Source: Evansella sp. LMS18
GTDB lineage: Bacteria; Bacillota; Bacilli; Bacillales; Salisediminibacteriaceae
DNA: 64,000 nt
Direction: 5' to 3'
Assembly: GCF_024362785.1 (NCBI RefSeq)
Contig: NZ_CP093301.1
Span: 3,224,001-3,288,000 of the forward strand
In this document: positions 9,687 to 18,584 of the stretch, piece after piece
Layout of the letters: the number at the start of each line of letters is the position of its first letter
Position numbering within the stretch: position 1 is the stretch's first letter
Made by a program: the position numbers and the translations under genes
Notes under the pieces: generated by a model
What the model was told of the DNA's origin: nothing
What the model saw: the letters and a program-made list of their open reading frames with translations, nothing else
Databases searched by the model: none

Positions 9687-9719
9687 CGGCTGACAGGGTG
9701 ACCTGTCAGCCTTATTTTT
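9687..9719 (+). terminator. Terminator of pbpF
   Basis: GGCTGACAGG (9688-9697) pairs perfectly with CCTGTCAGCC (9702-9711) across a GTGA loop, followed by TTATTTTT. Confidence 0.9.
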
Positions 9720-9726
9720 ACTAATA

Positions 9727-9742
9727 ATTCTAACATTAGAAT
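9727..9742. promoter_or_regulatory. Operator-like inverted repeat before hemE
   Basis: ATTCTAA and TTAGAAT flank two bases, 15 bases upstream of the likely -35 box. The half-sites resemble those of Per boxes, but in reversed order. Binding is an inference only. Confidence 0.35.
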
Positions 9743-9757
9743 AAGTGTAGCGATTTT

Positions 9758-9786
9758 ATGACATTTTTCCCGATTATGTGTACAAT
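9758..9786 (+). promoter_or_regulatory. Sigma-A-type promoter of hemEHY
   Basis: ATGACA (9758-9763), a 17-base spacer and TACAAT (9781-9786). Each box is one base from consensus, and the site lies between the pbpF terminator and hemE. Confidence 0.6.
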
Positions 9787-9895
9787 ACATGTGAGCTTTT
9801 AGTATAGTTAAAAAGATTTGTATGAGAATCAGAGAAACGAAAAAAATCAACTTTTTCTGCACAAAATAAGGGTTATTAATAAAGGAGTGGCCAAA

Positions 9896-10951
9896 ATGAG
9901 TCAGACTTTCAATGATCAGTTTCTGAAATCATGCCGAAAGGAAAAAATCGACCATGTTCCTGTATGGTATATGAGACAGGCGGGACGTTCCCAGCCGGAG
10001 TACCGGGAACTTAAGAAGAAATACTCTCTTGAAGAGATTACCCATCAGCCTGAGCTCTGCGCGTATGTTACTAAACTCCCGGTTGACCAGTACAATAATG
10101 ATGCTGCGATTCTTTATAAAGACATAATGACACCGCTTCCTGCTATCGGAGTGGATGTGAAAATTAAATCAGGTGTAGGCCCGGTGATTTCCAACCCGGT
10201 CGAAAACATTCGCGACGTGGAAAAATTAGGAGTAATCGAGCCTGAAAAAGACGTGGACTTTGTGTTGGAAACAATAAAAATACTGAGGAATCAGCTTACA
10301 GTACCTTTAATCAGCTTCAGTGGTGCGCCGTTTACACTGGCAAGCTATATGATTGAAGGGGGTCCTTCAAAAAACTATAATAAAACGAAAGCTTTCATGT
10401 ACTCCCAGCCTGAAGCATGGTTTTTGCTAATGGACAGGCTTGCTGATACAACAATAACTTACGTAAAATCACAAATCAAAGCCGGAGCGCAGGCCATCCA
10501 GATTTTTGATTCCTGGGTAGGCGCCCTGAACCAGGAGGATTACAGGAAATTTGTTAAGCCGGTGATGGAGAGGATTTTCTCTGAGCTGAGAGAAGAAGGA
10601 GTTCCATTAATTACTTTCGGTGTAGGAGCCCGGCACCTGACGAAAGACTGGCATGATCTCCCGGTTGACGTTGTCGGACTGGACTGGCGTTATCCGATTG
10701 CAGAAGCAAGACGGGACGGAATTACGAAGACGGTGCAGGGAAATCTTGACCCTGCAGTGTTAATGGCTCCGTGGGAAGTGATTGAAGAAAAAGCGAAAGC
10801 GATTGTCGACCAGGGGCTTGAACAGCCAGGATTTATTTTCAACCTGGGACATGGAGTCTTCCCGGAAATTAAACCAGAAACACTGAAACGTCTCACAAGC
10901 TTTGTACATGAGTATTCAGCAGAAAAGCTGGCTAAAATGGAGCAGAACTAA
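9896..10951 (+). CDS. hemE: Uroporphyrinogen decarboxylase HemE
   Basis: 351 residues (B. subtilis 353). The N-terminal substrate-binding signature [14 protein letters not shown] and the [14 protein letters not shown] segment are diagnostic. It removes four carboxyl groups from uroporphyrinogen III to give coproporphyrinogen III. Start ATG 9896 follows AAAGGAG; the frame is open 26 codons further upstream without a ribosome site. It is the first gene of hemE-hemH-hemY, with 14 bases to hemH. Confidence 0.96.
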   Translation: MSQTFNDQFLKSCRKEKIDHVPVWYMRQAGRSQPEYRELKKKYSLEEITHQPELCAYVTKLPVDQYNNDAAILYKDIMTPLPAIGVDVKIKSGVGPVISNPVENIRDVEKLGVIEPEKDVDFVLETIKILRNQLTVPLISFSGAPFTLASYMIEGGPSKNYNKTKAFMYSQPEAWFLLMDRLADTTITYVKSQIKAGAQAIQIFDSWVGALNQEDYRKFVKPVMERIFSELREEGVPLITFGVGARHLTKDWHDLPVDVVGLDWRYPIAEARRDGITKTVQGNLDPAVLMAPWEVIEEKAKAIVDQGLEQPGFIFNLGHGVFPEIKPETLKRLTSFVHEYSAEKLAKMEQN

Positions 10952-10965
10952 AAGAGGTGCAGAAG

Positions 10966-11895
10966 ATGAAAAAAACGACAGGATTACTAGTGATGGCATA
11001 CGGAACTCCAAGAAGTCTCGAGGAGGTCGAGCCTTATTACACTCATATTCGCCGGGGAAGAAAACCTTCGGAAGAACAGCTGAACGACCTTATTGAACGT
11101 TATGAAGCTATCGGGGGAATCTCACCTCTGGCAAAGATAACTGAAGATCAGACGAAAAAGCTTGAAGAAGAGCTGAACAGAAGATATGAAGACAGAGAAT
11201 TCAAATCTTATCAGGGTCTTAAGCATATCGATCCGTTTATCGAGGATGCAGTACACCAAATGAAGGAAGACGGGATTGAAGAAGCAGTGAGTATCGTCCT
11301 TGCTCCTCACTATTCAACTTTCAGTGTTAAATCCTATAATGGACGAGCGAAAGAAGAAGCTGCAAAAATTGATGGCCCTGAAATCACCAGTGTCGACAGC
11401 TGGTATGAAGAACCAGGATTCATCGAGTACTGGGCGGACCAGATTCGAAAAACGAGGGAACAAATGACAGACGCGGAGCGGGGAAATCATGTAGTGATCT
11501 TCTCTGCGCACAGCCTTCCGGAGAAAATTCTCCAAAGCGGGGATCCATACCCTGAACAGCTGAGAAAAACTGCAGATTTGATTGCAGAAAAAGCAGACAT
11601 CGAAAATTATGAAATAGGCTGGCAGAGTGAAGGGAATACACCGGAGCCCTGGCTCGGCCCTGACGTTCAGGATTTAACAAGGGACTTGTATCATGAACAT
11701 AAGTATGAAGCATTTGTTTACTGTCCGGTTGGTTTTGTCGCTGATCACCTGGAAGTGCTTTATGATAACGATTATGAATGCAAAGTGGTAACTGACGAAG
11801 TTGGCGCAGGCTACTACCGTCCGGAAATGCCAAATTCCAAAGCAGAATTCATCAGTACTCTCGCAGATGTAATCGAAAAACATTTAAAGGGTTGA
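10966..11895 (+). CDS. hemH: Coproporphyrin ferrochelatase HemH (CpfC)
   Basis: 309 residues (B. subtilis 310). Conserved ferrochelatase blocks include the [10 protein letters not shown] segment with the metal-site His, and [13 protein letters not shown] with the conserved Glu. In Gram-positive bacteria this soluble enzyme inserts iron into coproporphyrin III rather than protoporphyrin (established for the coproporphyrin-dependent pathway). ATG 10966 sits eight bases after GAGG; the in-frame GTG at 10957 overlaps that site and is rejected. hemY follows six bases after the stop. Confidence 0.95.
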   Translation: MKKTTGLLVMAYGTPRSLEEVEPYYTHIRRGRKPSEEQLNDLIERYEAIGGISPLAKITEDQTKKLEEELNRRYEDREFKSYQGLKHIDPFIEDAVHQMKEDGIEEAVSIVLAPHYSTFSVKSYNGRAKEEAAKIDGPEITSVDSWYEEPGFIEYWADQIRKTREQMTDAERGNHVVIFSAHSLPEKILQSGDPYPEQLRKTADLIAEKADIENYEIGWQSEGNTPEPWLGPDVQDLTRDLYHEHKYEAFVYCPVGFVADHLEVLYDNDYECKVVTDEVGAGYYRPEMPNSKAEFISTLADVIEKHLKG

Positions 11896-11901
11896 TCAAG
11901 A

Positions 11902-13323
11902 ATGGCTAAAAAACGCATTGCTGTTATTGGCGGTGGAATCACAGGTCTGAGTGCTGCTTTTTATTTAAAAAAAGAAATAGAAGCTAACCAGCTTGATGCA
12001 GAGTATGTGCTTTATGAAGCATCCGGCCAGCTCGGAGGAAAAATCCAGACAGTGAAAAGAGACGGCTTTACGATTGAACAGGGGCCGGACTCCTTCCTCG
12101 CCCGTAAAAAGAGCGCGTCTGTCCTGGCAAAGGAAACTGGTATCGAAGACAAACTGATTCGCAACAGTTCGGGCCAGTCGTATATCTTGTTTAACGATAA
12201 ACTCTATCCTATGCCAGGGGGAGCCATTCTGGGAATTCCCACAAAATGGGGGCCGTTTCTACAGACAAAGCTTTTCAGCCCTGCAGGTAAATTACGCGCT
12301 GCCGGGGATCTGGTCAGGCCAAGGGTAACGCAGGAGGGGGAAGATATTGCTCTCGGGGAATTCTTCAGGAAAAGACTTGGGAATGAAGTTGTGGACCGTC
12401 TGATTGATCCGCTGTTATCAGGAATTTATGCTGGAAATCTGGATAAATTGAGTATGCAGGCAACATTCCCCCATTTTCAGCAGCTGGAAGAAAAACACCG
12501 CAGCCTGGTTTTAGGGATGAAATCTTCCATCGCTAAACAGGGAGCCCAGTCCCAGAAAAGTACAAAGGGCAAAAAAGCTCCTGGAATGTTTCTGTCCTTT
12601 AAGGGCGGACTGCAGACCCTGGTGGATGCCGTAGAAAAGCGTCTGGATGCGGATTCAGTTAAGAAAAATGCGGTGCTCTCAAGTATTAACAAGCTGGATG
12701 GGGGCGGCTATCTCCTGAAATTTCAGGATGGTTCTGAGGACAGGGCAGATAAGGTGATTATGGCAACTCCGCATAATATAACCTATGGTCTCCTGAAGGA
12801 CAGAGCAGATATCAGTTATCTGAATGAGATGCCATCCACATCTGTTGCTACAGTAGTTCTGGCTTTTCCGGAGTCATCCTTAAAAAAGGATATCGATGGT
12901 GCTGGTTTTGTCGTTTCAAGAGCTTCAAATTATTCTATCACCGCTTGTACATGGACCCATCGGAAATGGGAAGAGTCAGCTCCTGAAGGTTACGCCCTTC
13001 TTAGAGGCTATGTAGGACGGGCAGGAGATGAGGAGATTGTTTACAAATCTGATGAGGAGATTGTAGATGCTGTACTCAAAGATCTCAGCCACATAATGGA
13101 GATTGACGGCAAACCTGAATTTCACCTGATTAAACGCTGGAAAAAATCAATGCCGCAATATGAAGTGGGCCATCTTAAGAAACTGGAGGATGTATACAAG
13201 TCCGTGGAGGCTGAATTGCCTGGTCTCCTTATAACAGGAGCATCCTATGGGGGAATAGGAATACCTGACTGTATCGACCAGGGAAAAGCTGCCGCTGAAA
13301 AAATCTTATCCGAAGCTAAATGA
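11902..13323 (+). CDS. hemY: Coproporphyrinogen III oxidase HemY (CgoX)
   Basis: 473 residues (B. subtilis 470). An N-terminal FAD-binding motif VIGGGITGLSAAF (residues 8-20) and the C-terminal GASYGGIGIPDCIDQGK block mark the protoporphyrinogen-oxidase-like flavoprotein family. In Firmicutes it oxidises coproporphyrinogen III to coproporphyrin III, feeding HemH. It is the last gene of the hem unit and is followed by a long hairpin terminator. Confidence 0.95.
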   Translation: MAKKRIAVIGGGITGLSAAFYLKKEIEANQLDAEYVLYEASGQLGGKIQTVKRDGFTIEQGPDSFLARKKSASVLAKETGIEDKLIRNSSGQSYILFNDKLYPMPGGAILGIPTKWGPFLQTKLFSPAGKLRAAGDLVRPRVTQEGEDIALGEFFRKRLGNEVVDRLIDPLLSGIYAGNLDKLSMQATFPHFQQLEEKHRSLVLGMKSSIAKQGAQSQKSTKGKKAPGMFLSFKGGLQTLVDAVEKRLDADSVKKNAVLSSINKLDGGGYLLKFQDGSEDRADKVIMATPHNITYGLLKDRADISYLNEMPSTSVATVVLAFPESSLKKDIDGAGFVVSRASNYSITACTWTHRKWEESAPEGYALLRGYVGRAGDEEIVYKSDEEIVDAVLKDLSHIMEIDGKPEFHLIKRWKKSMPQYEVGHLKKLEDVYKSVEAELPGLLITGASYGGIGIPDCIDQGKAAAEKILSEAK

Positions 13324-13354
13324 GACAGGGACTTGACCGCCTCTCTTGATCAAG

Positions 13355-13397
13355 AAAGGTTTCTATTATCGCAAATAGATAATTGAAACCTTTTTTG
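13355..13397 (+). terminator. Terminator of the hem operon
   Basis: AAAGGTTTC and ATTATC on the left pair with GATAAT and GAAACCTTT on the right, separated by a 7-base loop, followed by six T. Confidence 0.92.
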
Positions 13398-13679
13398 TAC
13401 TTTAAGTATAAAATTTTAGCAAGGAAGTTGATTCGGCGCAGAGAAAATTTTTAGGGCTAAAGTATAAGTGCAACTAAAGCAATCTTCGCCTCTTTTAAGG
13501 CTTGGCTTGCCAAGTTTTCTTTATGTACATATTTTTGGGCAAAAAAAATACCGCACGCTAACCGGACGTGCGGCTTTCCACAGGGAGAGGAAATATGAGA
13601 AAGTGGGGGGAGTTATATTAGCTATATACCTTGTACTCAAATAACTTAAACCTCTTTTTAAAACTTTTTTTATTTTTTT
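13398..13679. other. Gap between convergent hemY and ureohydrolase genes
   Basis: No gene is seen. It holds a small hairpin CTTGGCTTGCCAAG (13501-13514) followed by TTTTCTTT, the terminator of the minus-strand gene, and a T-rich stretch of about 45 bases ending at the ureohydrolase stop. Confidence 0.5.
13541..13575 (-). terminator. Terminator of the ureohydrolase gene
   Basis: On the minus strand CCGCACG pairs with CGTGCGG around a 9-base loop and is followed by TATTTTTTTT. Confidence 0.85.
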
Positions 13680-14639
13680 TTAATTTTTTTTGTTTTTTCT
13701 TCTTTCAATCTCTCCAGCCATTGCATAAAGCAATACTGTGGAGACGAAATGGGAACTGAAATCATTGCCATCCTGCTGAGGATAGACCTCTACGAAATCC
13801 ATGCCTGCAGCGCCTTGTTTGCAAACTTCGTGAACAATTGTCACAAGTTCGTGTGATGTAAGGCCATTTCCGTCAACGGGTCCGCCAGGGTTATAAGCGT
13901 GGTCCAGCACATCACTGCAAATACTTAAATAAACTACATCTGTATCTTTGGAGGCAATTTCATATGCTCTCCTCGTTAAAGCTCTCAGATCATCTGTATC
14001 TTTTATATCATTCACGGTAATGGTTGTCGCGCCAGCTTCGTTTGCAGCTCTGCCGTTTTCCGGCTTATTTCGCGGACCGTGTATGCCCATGTGCACGAGA
14101 CTTTCATTTCTTACATTATCAGATTCATATAACCTGGCAAAAGGCGCGCCTCTTCCGTATGGGTCCCCTTCTGAAGATTCGTTGTTGTCGTAGTGGGCAT
14201 CCAGGTGTATGATGCCAATTTTTTTATCCTGGCTTGCCGCCAGCCCCTCAAGTATTGGGTAGGTTATCCCATGGTCTCCCCCAAGGGCGATTGGAAAGGC
14301 GCCGGAATCCCAGATCTCTTTAGAGAATTCTTTAATCCTGTCCATTGTCTTTGGCGGTTCGGCAGGGACCACATCTACATCTCCTTTATCACCGAGCTTA
14401 AGATGTTCGAAAATATCCAGATGGTTCAGTTCCGGAAGGTAGCCGCTGTACCTCGCTGAACACAGACGGATCACTTTCGGCCCTAACTCACAGCCAGTAT
14501 AATCACCCCATGTTACAGCGCCTTCCCATGGTACCCCATATACCACCACGTCCATATCCTTCATCTTTTCTGGATTCTTTACAAGGTTTTCTCCGCCAAG
14601 AAAACTAGGTGTATTTCCATAAATAATTTTATCGCTCAT
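13680..14639 (-). CDS. Ureohydrolase (arginase/agmatinase) family protein
   Basis: 319 residues. Family motifs are GGDHGITYP near residue 117 and HLDAHYD near 141, which supply binuclear-metal ligands. The third motif, usually SxDxDxxDP, reads SICSDVLDH near 240: the first metal-binding Asp is replaced by Cys and the trailing Pro by His, followed by NPGGPVDGNG. The enzyme probably hydrolyses a guanidino or formimino compound (agmatine, guanidinobutyrate, guanidine, formiminoglutamate or similar), but the substrate cannot be assigned and activity may differ. Start ATG follows AAAGGAGGT. The C-terminus is Lys/Asn/Arg-rich, reflecting the A-rich DNA. It is a lone minus-strand gene between hem and spo0B. 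Confidence 0.85.
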   Translation of the reverse strand: MSDKIIYGNTPSFLGGENLVKNPEKMKDMDVVVYGVPWEGAVTWGDYTGCELGPKVIRLCSARYSGYLPELNHLDIFEHLKLGDKGDVDVVPAEPPKTMDRIKEFSKEIWDSGAFPIALGGDHGITYPILEGLAASQDKKIGIIHLDAHYDNNESSEGDPYGRGAPFARLYESDNVRNESLVHMGIHGPRNKPENGRAANEAGATTITVNDIKDTDDLRALTRRAYEIASKDTDVVYLSICSDVLDHAYNPGGPVDGNGLTSHELVTIVHEVCKQGAAGMDFVEVYPQQDGNDFSSHFVSTVLLYAMAGEIERRKNKKN

Positions 14640-14782
14640 TTATGTAACCTCCTTTTATTTGTTAAACTGTTTTAAAAAAAGTATGCTGTTAATACGGAAC
14701 TATTATGAAATTTAATGTTAAAACCAGTACCCTTTCCTATAAGGGACTAAACTTCTCTCTTTTCTTCATGAAAAAGGAGTTA

Positions 14783-14794
14783 TTTGTCGACAAA
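14783..14794. promoter_or_regulatory. Palindrome resembling a Spo0A box
   Basis: TTTGTCGACAAA matches the 0A-box core TGTCGAA at six of seven bases on both strands. It lies about 70 bases before a sporulation-type kinase gene. Function is inferred. Confidence 0.35.
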
Positions 14795-14862
14795 TTATTA
14801 ACAAGTTGCTGCTGATTTTATCATATACTTTAGTTTGGATATGAAATGAGGTGAAGGCAGAA

Positions 14863-16014
14863 ATGAATCCAATTACGAGCAGTTTAAGGGAACAACTGGG
14901 TAAGATAGAATGTACAATCGTGAGTGAATTAGTTGAAAGCTTTAATGCAAGGTTCGGTTTCCATACCCATTTAGACGACCTGGTATATAATATCCGGACT
15001 TTATTTGGATACTTCCTTGAATTTATAACAGAACCAAATGAGGAAAAAATCTCCCAGGCTGGTAAAGGAATTGAGAAATACCGAATTTCAAAGGGAATTG
15101 ACTGGAAGGAGCTGGCTCTCTTTCTGGAAGACTCCAGAACAATAATTGAAGCCTGGATAACAGAACAGAAGCTTCCGGATGTAGAAAAAGCAAATGGCAT
15201 AGCAAATCTGAATAAATTTTTCTTCTACCTGCATAAATCAGTTTCTCTGTACGCAGATCAGGTTAAAAATGATGAACTAAGAAAAAAGAATGAGCAATTA
15301 AGACAGCTCGAGACGGAGCGAATGAAAACACTGACTAAACTTTCCAATACTTTTGCGCACGAAATTCGTAATCCTCTCACATCGATAAAAGGATTTGTCC
15401 AGCTGCTGGAAAGCCGTCTTACTGCACCTTCAGAAGAACATATGTATTTCCACTATATAAATCAGGAAATCAACGAGCTGGAAGAACAGGTTAATCAGAT
15501 TTTACTACTGTCAAATAATAAAAACCATCAGGATACAAACATTACTGCCGTCTCTTTAAAGAAATTAATTCAGAATACTGCATATGCATTTCATCCGGTT
15601 TTCCAGGAACATATGATTGAACTGGAAGCTTCTTACGACAAAGATGTCATCATACCAGGAATAGAGGACCAGCTTAAACTGGCTCTTTATAAACTTGTCC
15701 AGAATGCGGTAGACGCGCTGATAAATAAACCTTCGGACAGGAAAATTAAAATATCACTTGATGTGAAGGAAGACGAGGAAGTCATCCTCCTTATAGCCAA
15801 TAACGGGCCGCCCATACCCCAGATGCTGAAAAGCAGTCTCTTCGACCCCTTTGTAGGAACGAAAGAGCTGGGGAAAGGCCTGGGCCTTGCAATAACTAAG
15901 CAAATTGTCAGCAAACATAATGGCTATATCTCCGTTTATTCAATTGACAACTGGACAAGCTTTAAAATAACTTTTAACAGCAGCCTTTCATCCATTAAAC
16001 AGAATAAAATATGA
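14863..16014 (+). CDS. Soluble sporulation-type sensor histidine kinase
   Basis: 383 residues, no membrane span. Residues 1-130 form a helical sensor-like region of unknown ligand, then a short coiled stretch (135-160). The HisKA H-box FAHEIRNPLTSIKGF has phospho-acceptor His166. The ATPase domain has N-box LVQNAVDAL and G-box GKGLGLAITK. The H-box is of the KinA/B/C/D/E phosphorelay type. ATG 14863 lies nine bases after GAGGTG; a GTG at 14851 overlaps that site. It sits 66 bases before spo0B in the same direction, so it may feed phosphate through Spo0F to Spo0B. That link is inference. No response regulator is adjacent. Confidence 0.88.
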   Translation: MNPITSSLREQLGKIECTIVSELVESFNARFGFHTHLDDLVYNIRTLFGYFLEFITEPNEEKISQAGKGIEKYRISKGIDWKELALFLEDSRTIIEAWITEQKLPDVEKANGIANLNKFFFYLHKSVSLYADQVKNDELRKKNEQLRQLETERMKTLTKLSNTFAHEIRNPLTSIKGFVQLLESRLTAPSEEHMYFHYINQEINELEEQVNQILLLSNNKNHQDTNITAVSLKKLIQNTAYAFHPVFQEHMIELEASYDKDVIIPGIEDQLKLALYKLVQNAVDALINKPSDRKIKISLDVKEDEEVILLIANNGPPIPQMLKSSLFDPFVGTKELGKGLGLAITKQIVSKHNGYISVYSIDNWTSFKITFNSSLSSIKQNKI

Positions 16015-16080
16015 AAAAATTTACTGATCCTGTGTTAAGATGGAAACTGCACCAGCAGATGACGATTTAGGAGTGTTAAT

Positions 16081-16617
16081 ATGGCAAGGGAACGGGAAAT
16101 ACTTGAGGTATTAAAAAACTACCGCCATGATTGGCTGAACAGATTACAGCTGATTAAAGGGAATATTGATATGGGAAGAATAGACAGAGCGGCCACTATA
16201 ATCGACGAAGTAATCCAGCAGTCCAGAAATGAAAGTCATCTGACAAATATGAACATCCCTAAACTCGCATCTAAGCTAGTGACATTCAACTGGGAAAGTC
16301 ATCCTTATCTTCTTGCGGTTGAAACTGTAACAGGAGAGAAAGACTGGTCTGAATTTGAGCATAATATTAATGAAATACTATCCGGACTGTTCAGCCTGTT
16401 TGACAGCTACGCAAACTATGGTGATGATAACCATCTGTTAATCATTTTTAAAGATATTGACGGATTCAAATTAGAACTGGATTTTCAGGGGGAATTGCTT
16501 CTGGATTCTTCTGCAGAAAAAAAATTCCTGGATTTCAGGAAAAAAAATGAATATTATATTGAAAAAATGGAATGGGATAACAAGAGCTGTTTTATAGTGC
16601 TGGACCCAGACGTTTAA
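16081..16617 (+). CDS. spo0B: Sporulation initiation phosphotransferase Spo0B
   Basis: 178 residues. The helical-hairpin motif YRHDWLNRLQLIKGN places the phosphorylated His at 16, and the C-terminal half is a degenerate ATPase-like fold lacking nucleotide-binding boxes. It moves phosphate from Spo0F to Spo0A in the sporulation phosphorelay. Start ATG 16081 follows GGAG with seven-base spacing; the N-terminus is shorter than in B. subtilis, where this His is residue 30. obg starts 33 bases later, the classic spo0B-obg pair. Confidence 0.9.
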   Translation: MAREREILEVLKNYRHDWLNRLQLIKGNIDMGRIDRAATIIDEVIQQSRNESHLTNMNIPKLASKLVTFNWESHPYLLAVETVTGEKDWSEFEHNINEILSGLFSLFDSYANYGDDNHLLIIFKDIDGFKLELDFQGELLLDSSAEKKFLDFRKKNEYYIEKMEWDNKSCFIVLDPDV

Positions 16618-16650
16618 ATGCTGGTTCAGTGAAATATGAGGTGAGAAATT

Positions 16651-17934
16651 ATGTTTGTGGATAAAGTAAAAGTATATGTGAAAGCCGGAGACGGAGGCAA
16701 TGGAATGGTTGCTTACCGCCGCGAAAAATATGTTCCTAACGGCGGACCTGCCGGAGGAGACGGCGGAAAAGGCGCCGACGTAGTTTTTGTTGTTGATGAA
16801 GGATTAAGGACATTAATGGATTTCCGCTACCAAAGGCATTTTAAAGCGGAGCGGGGAGAAAATGGCCGCCCGAAAAACCAGCACGGAAAAAGCCGGGAGG
16901 ATATGACGGTACGTGTTCCTCCCGGGACGACTGTAATCGATGAGGCAACAGGAAAAATTATAGCCGACCTGACTGAAGCGGGACAAAAAGCGGTTATTGC
17001 TCATGGAGGAAGAGGAGGACGGGGGAATTCCCGTTTTGCAACTCCTGCAAATCCGGCCCCTGAAATTGCCGAAAACGGACAACCAGGCCAGGAACGGGAA
17101 ATTGTACTCGAGTTAAAGGTACTGGCTGATGCAGGTCTTGTAGGATTTCCAAGTGTAGGTAAGTCAACATTGCTTTCCGTGGTTTCTGCAGCAAAACCCA
17201 AGATTGCAGAATATCATTTTACAACCCTTACTCCAAATCTCGGAGTAGTGGAAACGGATGACAACAGGAGTTTTGTACTTGCGGATCTTCCGGGGCTTAT
17301 TGAAGGAGCCCATTCAGGCACAGGGCTGGGGCATCAGTTCCTCCGGCATATTGAACGGACAAGAGTTATTGTCCATGTCATTGATATGAGCGGTCTTGAA
17401 GGACGCGATCCTTACGAGGATTATCTGACCATCAATGAAGAGCTCAAAGAGTATAATCTCCGTTTAACAGAAAGGCCGCAAATCATTGTTGCCAATAAGA
17501 TGGACCTGCCTGAATCTGAAGATAATCTCGAGCGTTTCCGTGAACAGGTTGGGGATGAGGCTGAAATTTTCCCTATCTCGGCTGTAACGAAAAAAGGGCT
17601 GGATCCTCTGTTAAGGGCAGTAATGGATAAAGTGGAAACAACGTCTGAATTCCCGCTTTATGAGGAAGAAGAAATGGAACAGCGTGTTGTATATAAATTT
17701 ACTAAGCGGGAAGCTCCATTTACAATTACCCGTGATGATGACGGCGCTTATGTGATTGAGGGACATGAGATAGAAACCATGTTCAAGATGACTAACTTTG
17801 ACAGGGAAGATGCTGTAAAGAGATTTTCCCGTAAAATGAGGCATATGGGCATAGACGATGCTTTAAGGGAAAAAGGAGCGACAGACGGGGATACAGTCCG
17901 GATCCTCAGTTATGAATTTGAATTTGTTGAATAA
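16651..17934 (+). CDS. obg: GTPase Obg
   Basis: 427 residues (B. subtilis 428). It has the Gly-rich Obg fold (1-158), a GTPase domain with P-loop GFPSVGKST, switch [14 protein letters not shown] and SAV boxes, and a C-terminal OCT domain. It is an essential ribosome-associated GTPase in large-subunit assembly and stress signalling. The start follows GAGGTG. It is followed by a terminator at 17942-17976. Confidence 0.97.
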   Translation: MFVDKVKVYVKAGDGGNGMVAYRREKYVPNGGPAGGDGGKGADVVFVVDEGLRTLMDFRYQRHFKAERGENGRPKNQHGKSREDMTVRVPPGTTVIDEATGKIIADLTEAGQKAVIAHGGRGGRGNSRFATPANPAPEIAENGQPGQEREIVLELKVLADAGLVGFPSVGKSTLLSVVSAAKPKIAEYHFTTLTPNLGVVETDDNRSFVLADLPGLIEGAHSGTGLGHQFLRHIERTRVIVHVIDMSGLEGRDPYEDYLTINEELKEYNLRLTERPQIIVANKMDLPESEDNLERFREQVGDEAEIFPISAVTKKGLDPLLRAVMDKVETTSEFPLYEEEEMEQRVVYKFTKREAPFTITRDDDGAYVIEGHEIETMFKMTNFDREDAVKRFSRKMRHMGIDDALREKGATDGDTVRILSYEFEFVE

Positions 17935-17941
17935 CCAGCAT

Positions 17942-17976
17942 AAGGCGGTTCCGGTAAATGGAGCCGCCTTTTCTTT
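17942..17976 (+). terminator. Terminator of spo0B-obg
   Basis: AAGGCGGTTCC pairs with GGAGCCGCCTT (one wobble), then TTCTTTTT. Confidence 0.88.
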
Positions 17977-18053
17977 TTCCTTGTAAATGCCAGAGGCAAG
18001 CGAGCGTCTTTTAACGAAAATCAACAGCTGCCCTCTCACAACCTTGCTAAGTG

Positions 18054-18082
18054 TTGTCAATCCAGCATGAGCTCATTATAAT
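18054..18082 (+). promoter_or_regulatory. Sigma-A promoter of pheB-pheA
   Basis: TTGTCA (18054-18059), a 17-base spacer and a perfect TATAAT (18077-18082). Transcription would start near 18089, which argues against an upstream pheB start at 18094. Confidence 0.8.
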
Positions 18083-18117
18083 GAAGAAACAGTATGAAAA
18101 TTCAGGTGGTGTGCAGG

Positions 18118-18567
18118 ATGCGCAAAAGGATGGACCAGTTTTATCTCGTCCGGGAGGATATGCTGCCGGAAGCGATGCTGAAAACAGCAGAAGCAAAGAG
18201 AATGCTTGAAAGCGGGGAACTTGATAAAATTAATGAAGCCGTTAAGAAAGTGGATTTAAGCAGAAGTGCTTTCTATAAATATAAAGATGGAATTTTCCCC
18301 TTTCAAACAATGGTAAAAGAAAAAATCATTACTCTTGGTATTCAGCTGGAAGACCGCTCTGGAACGCTATCCAAACTTCTTTCACTTATAGCGCAGACCG
18401 GCGCGAATGTTTTAACAATCAACCAGACTATCCCATTACAGGGAAGGGCTGCAATAACAATATCAATAGAAACTGCTGCCATGAACTCTGAAATTACTGT
18501 GCTGCTTAATAAAATTGAACAGCTTGATTCAGTAGTTAAAGTAGAGATCATCGGTTCAGGCACATAA
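18118..18567 (+). CDS. pheB: ACT domain protein PheB
   Basis: 149 residues (B. subtilis 147). An N-terminal helix-turn-helix-like region includes the [13 protein letters not shown] block. A C-terminal ACT domain (about 70-147) has [12 protein letters not shown] and ends in the family's VEIIGSG. It is thought to modulate aromatic amino acid metabolism with the neighbouring prephenate dehydratase; its exact role is not settled. ATG 18118 lies eight bases after AGGTGG and about 29 bases after the predicted transcript start. Confidence 0.93.
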   Translation: MRKRMDQFYLVREDMLPEAMLKTAEAKRMLESGELDKINEAVKKVDLSRSAFYKYKDGIFPFQTMVKEKIITLGIQLEDRSGTLSKLLSLIAQTGANVLTINQTIPLQGRAAITISIETAAMNSEITVLLNKIEQLDSVVKVEIIGSGT

Positions 18568-18584
18568 AGTAGGTGGAATGAATA

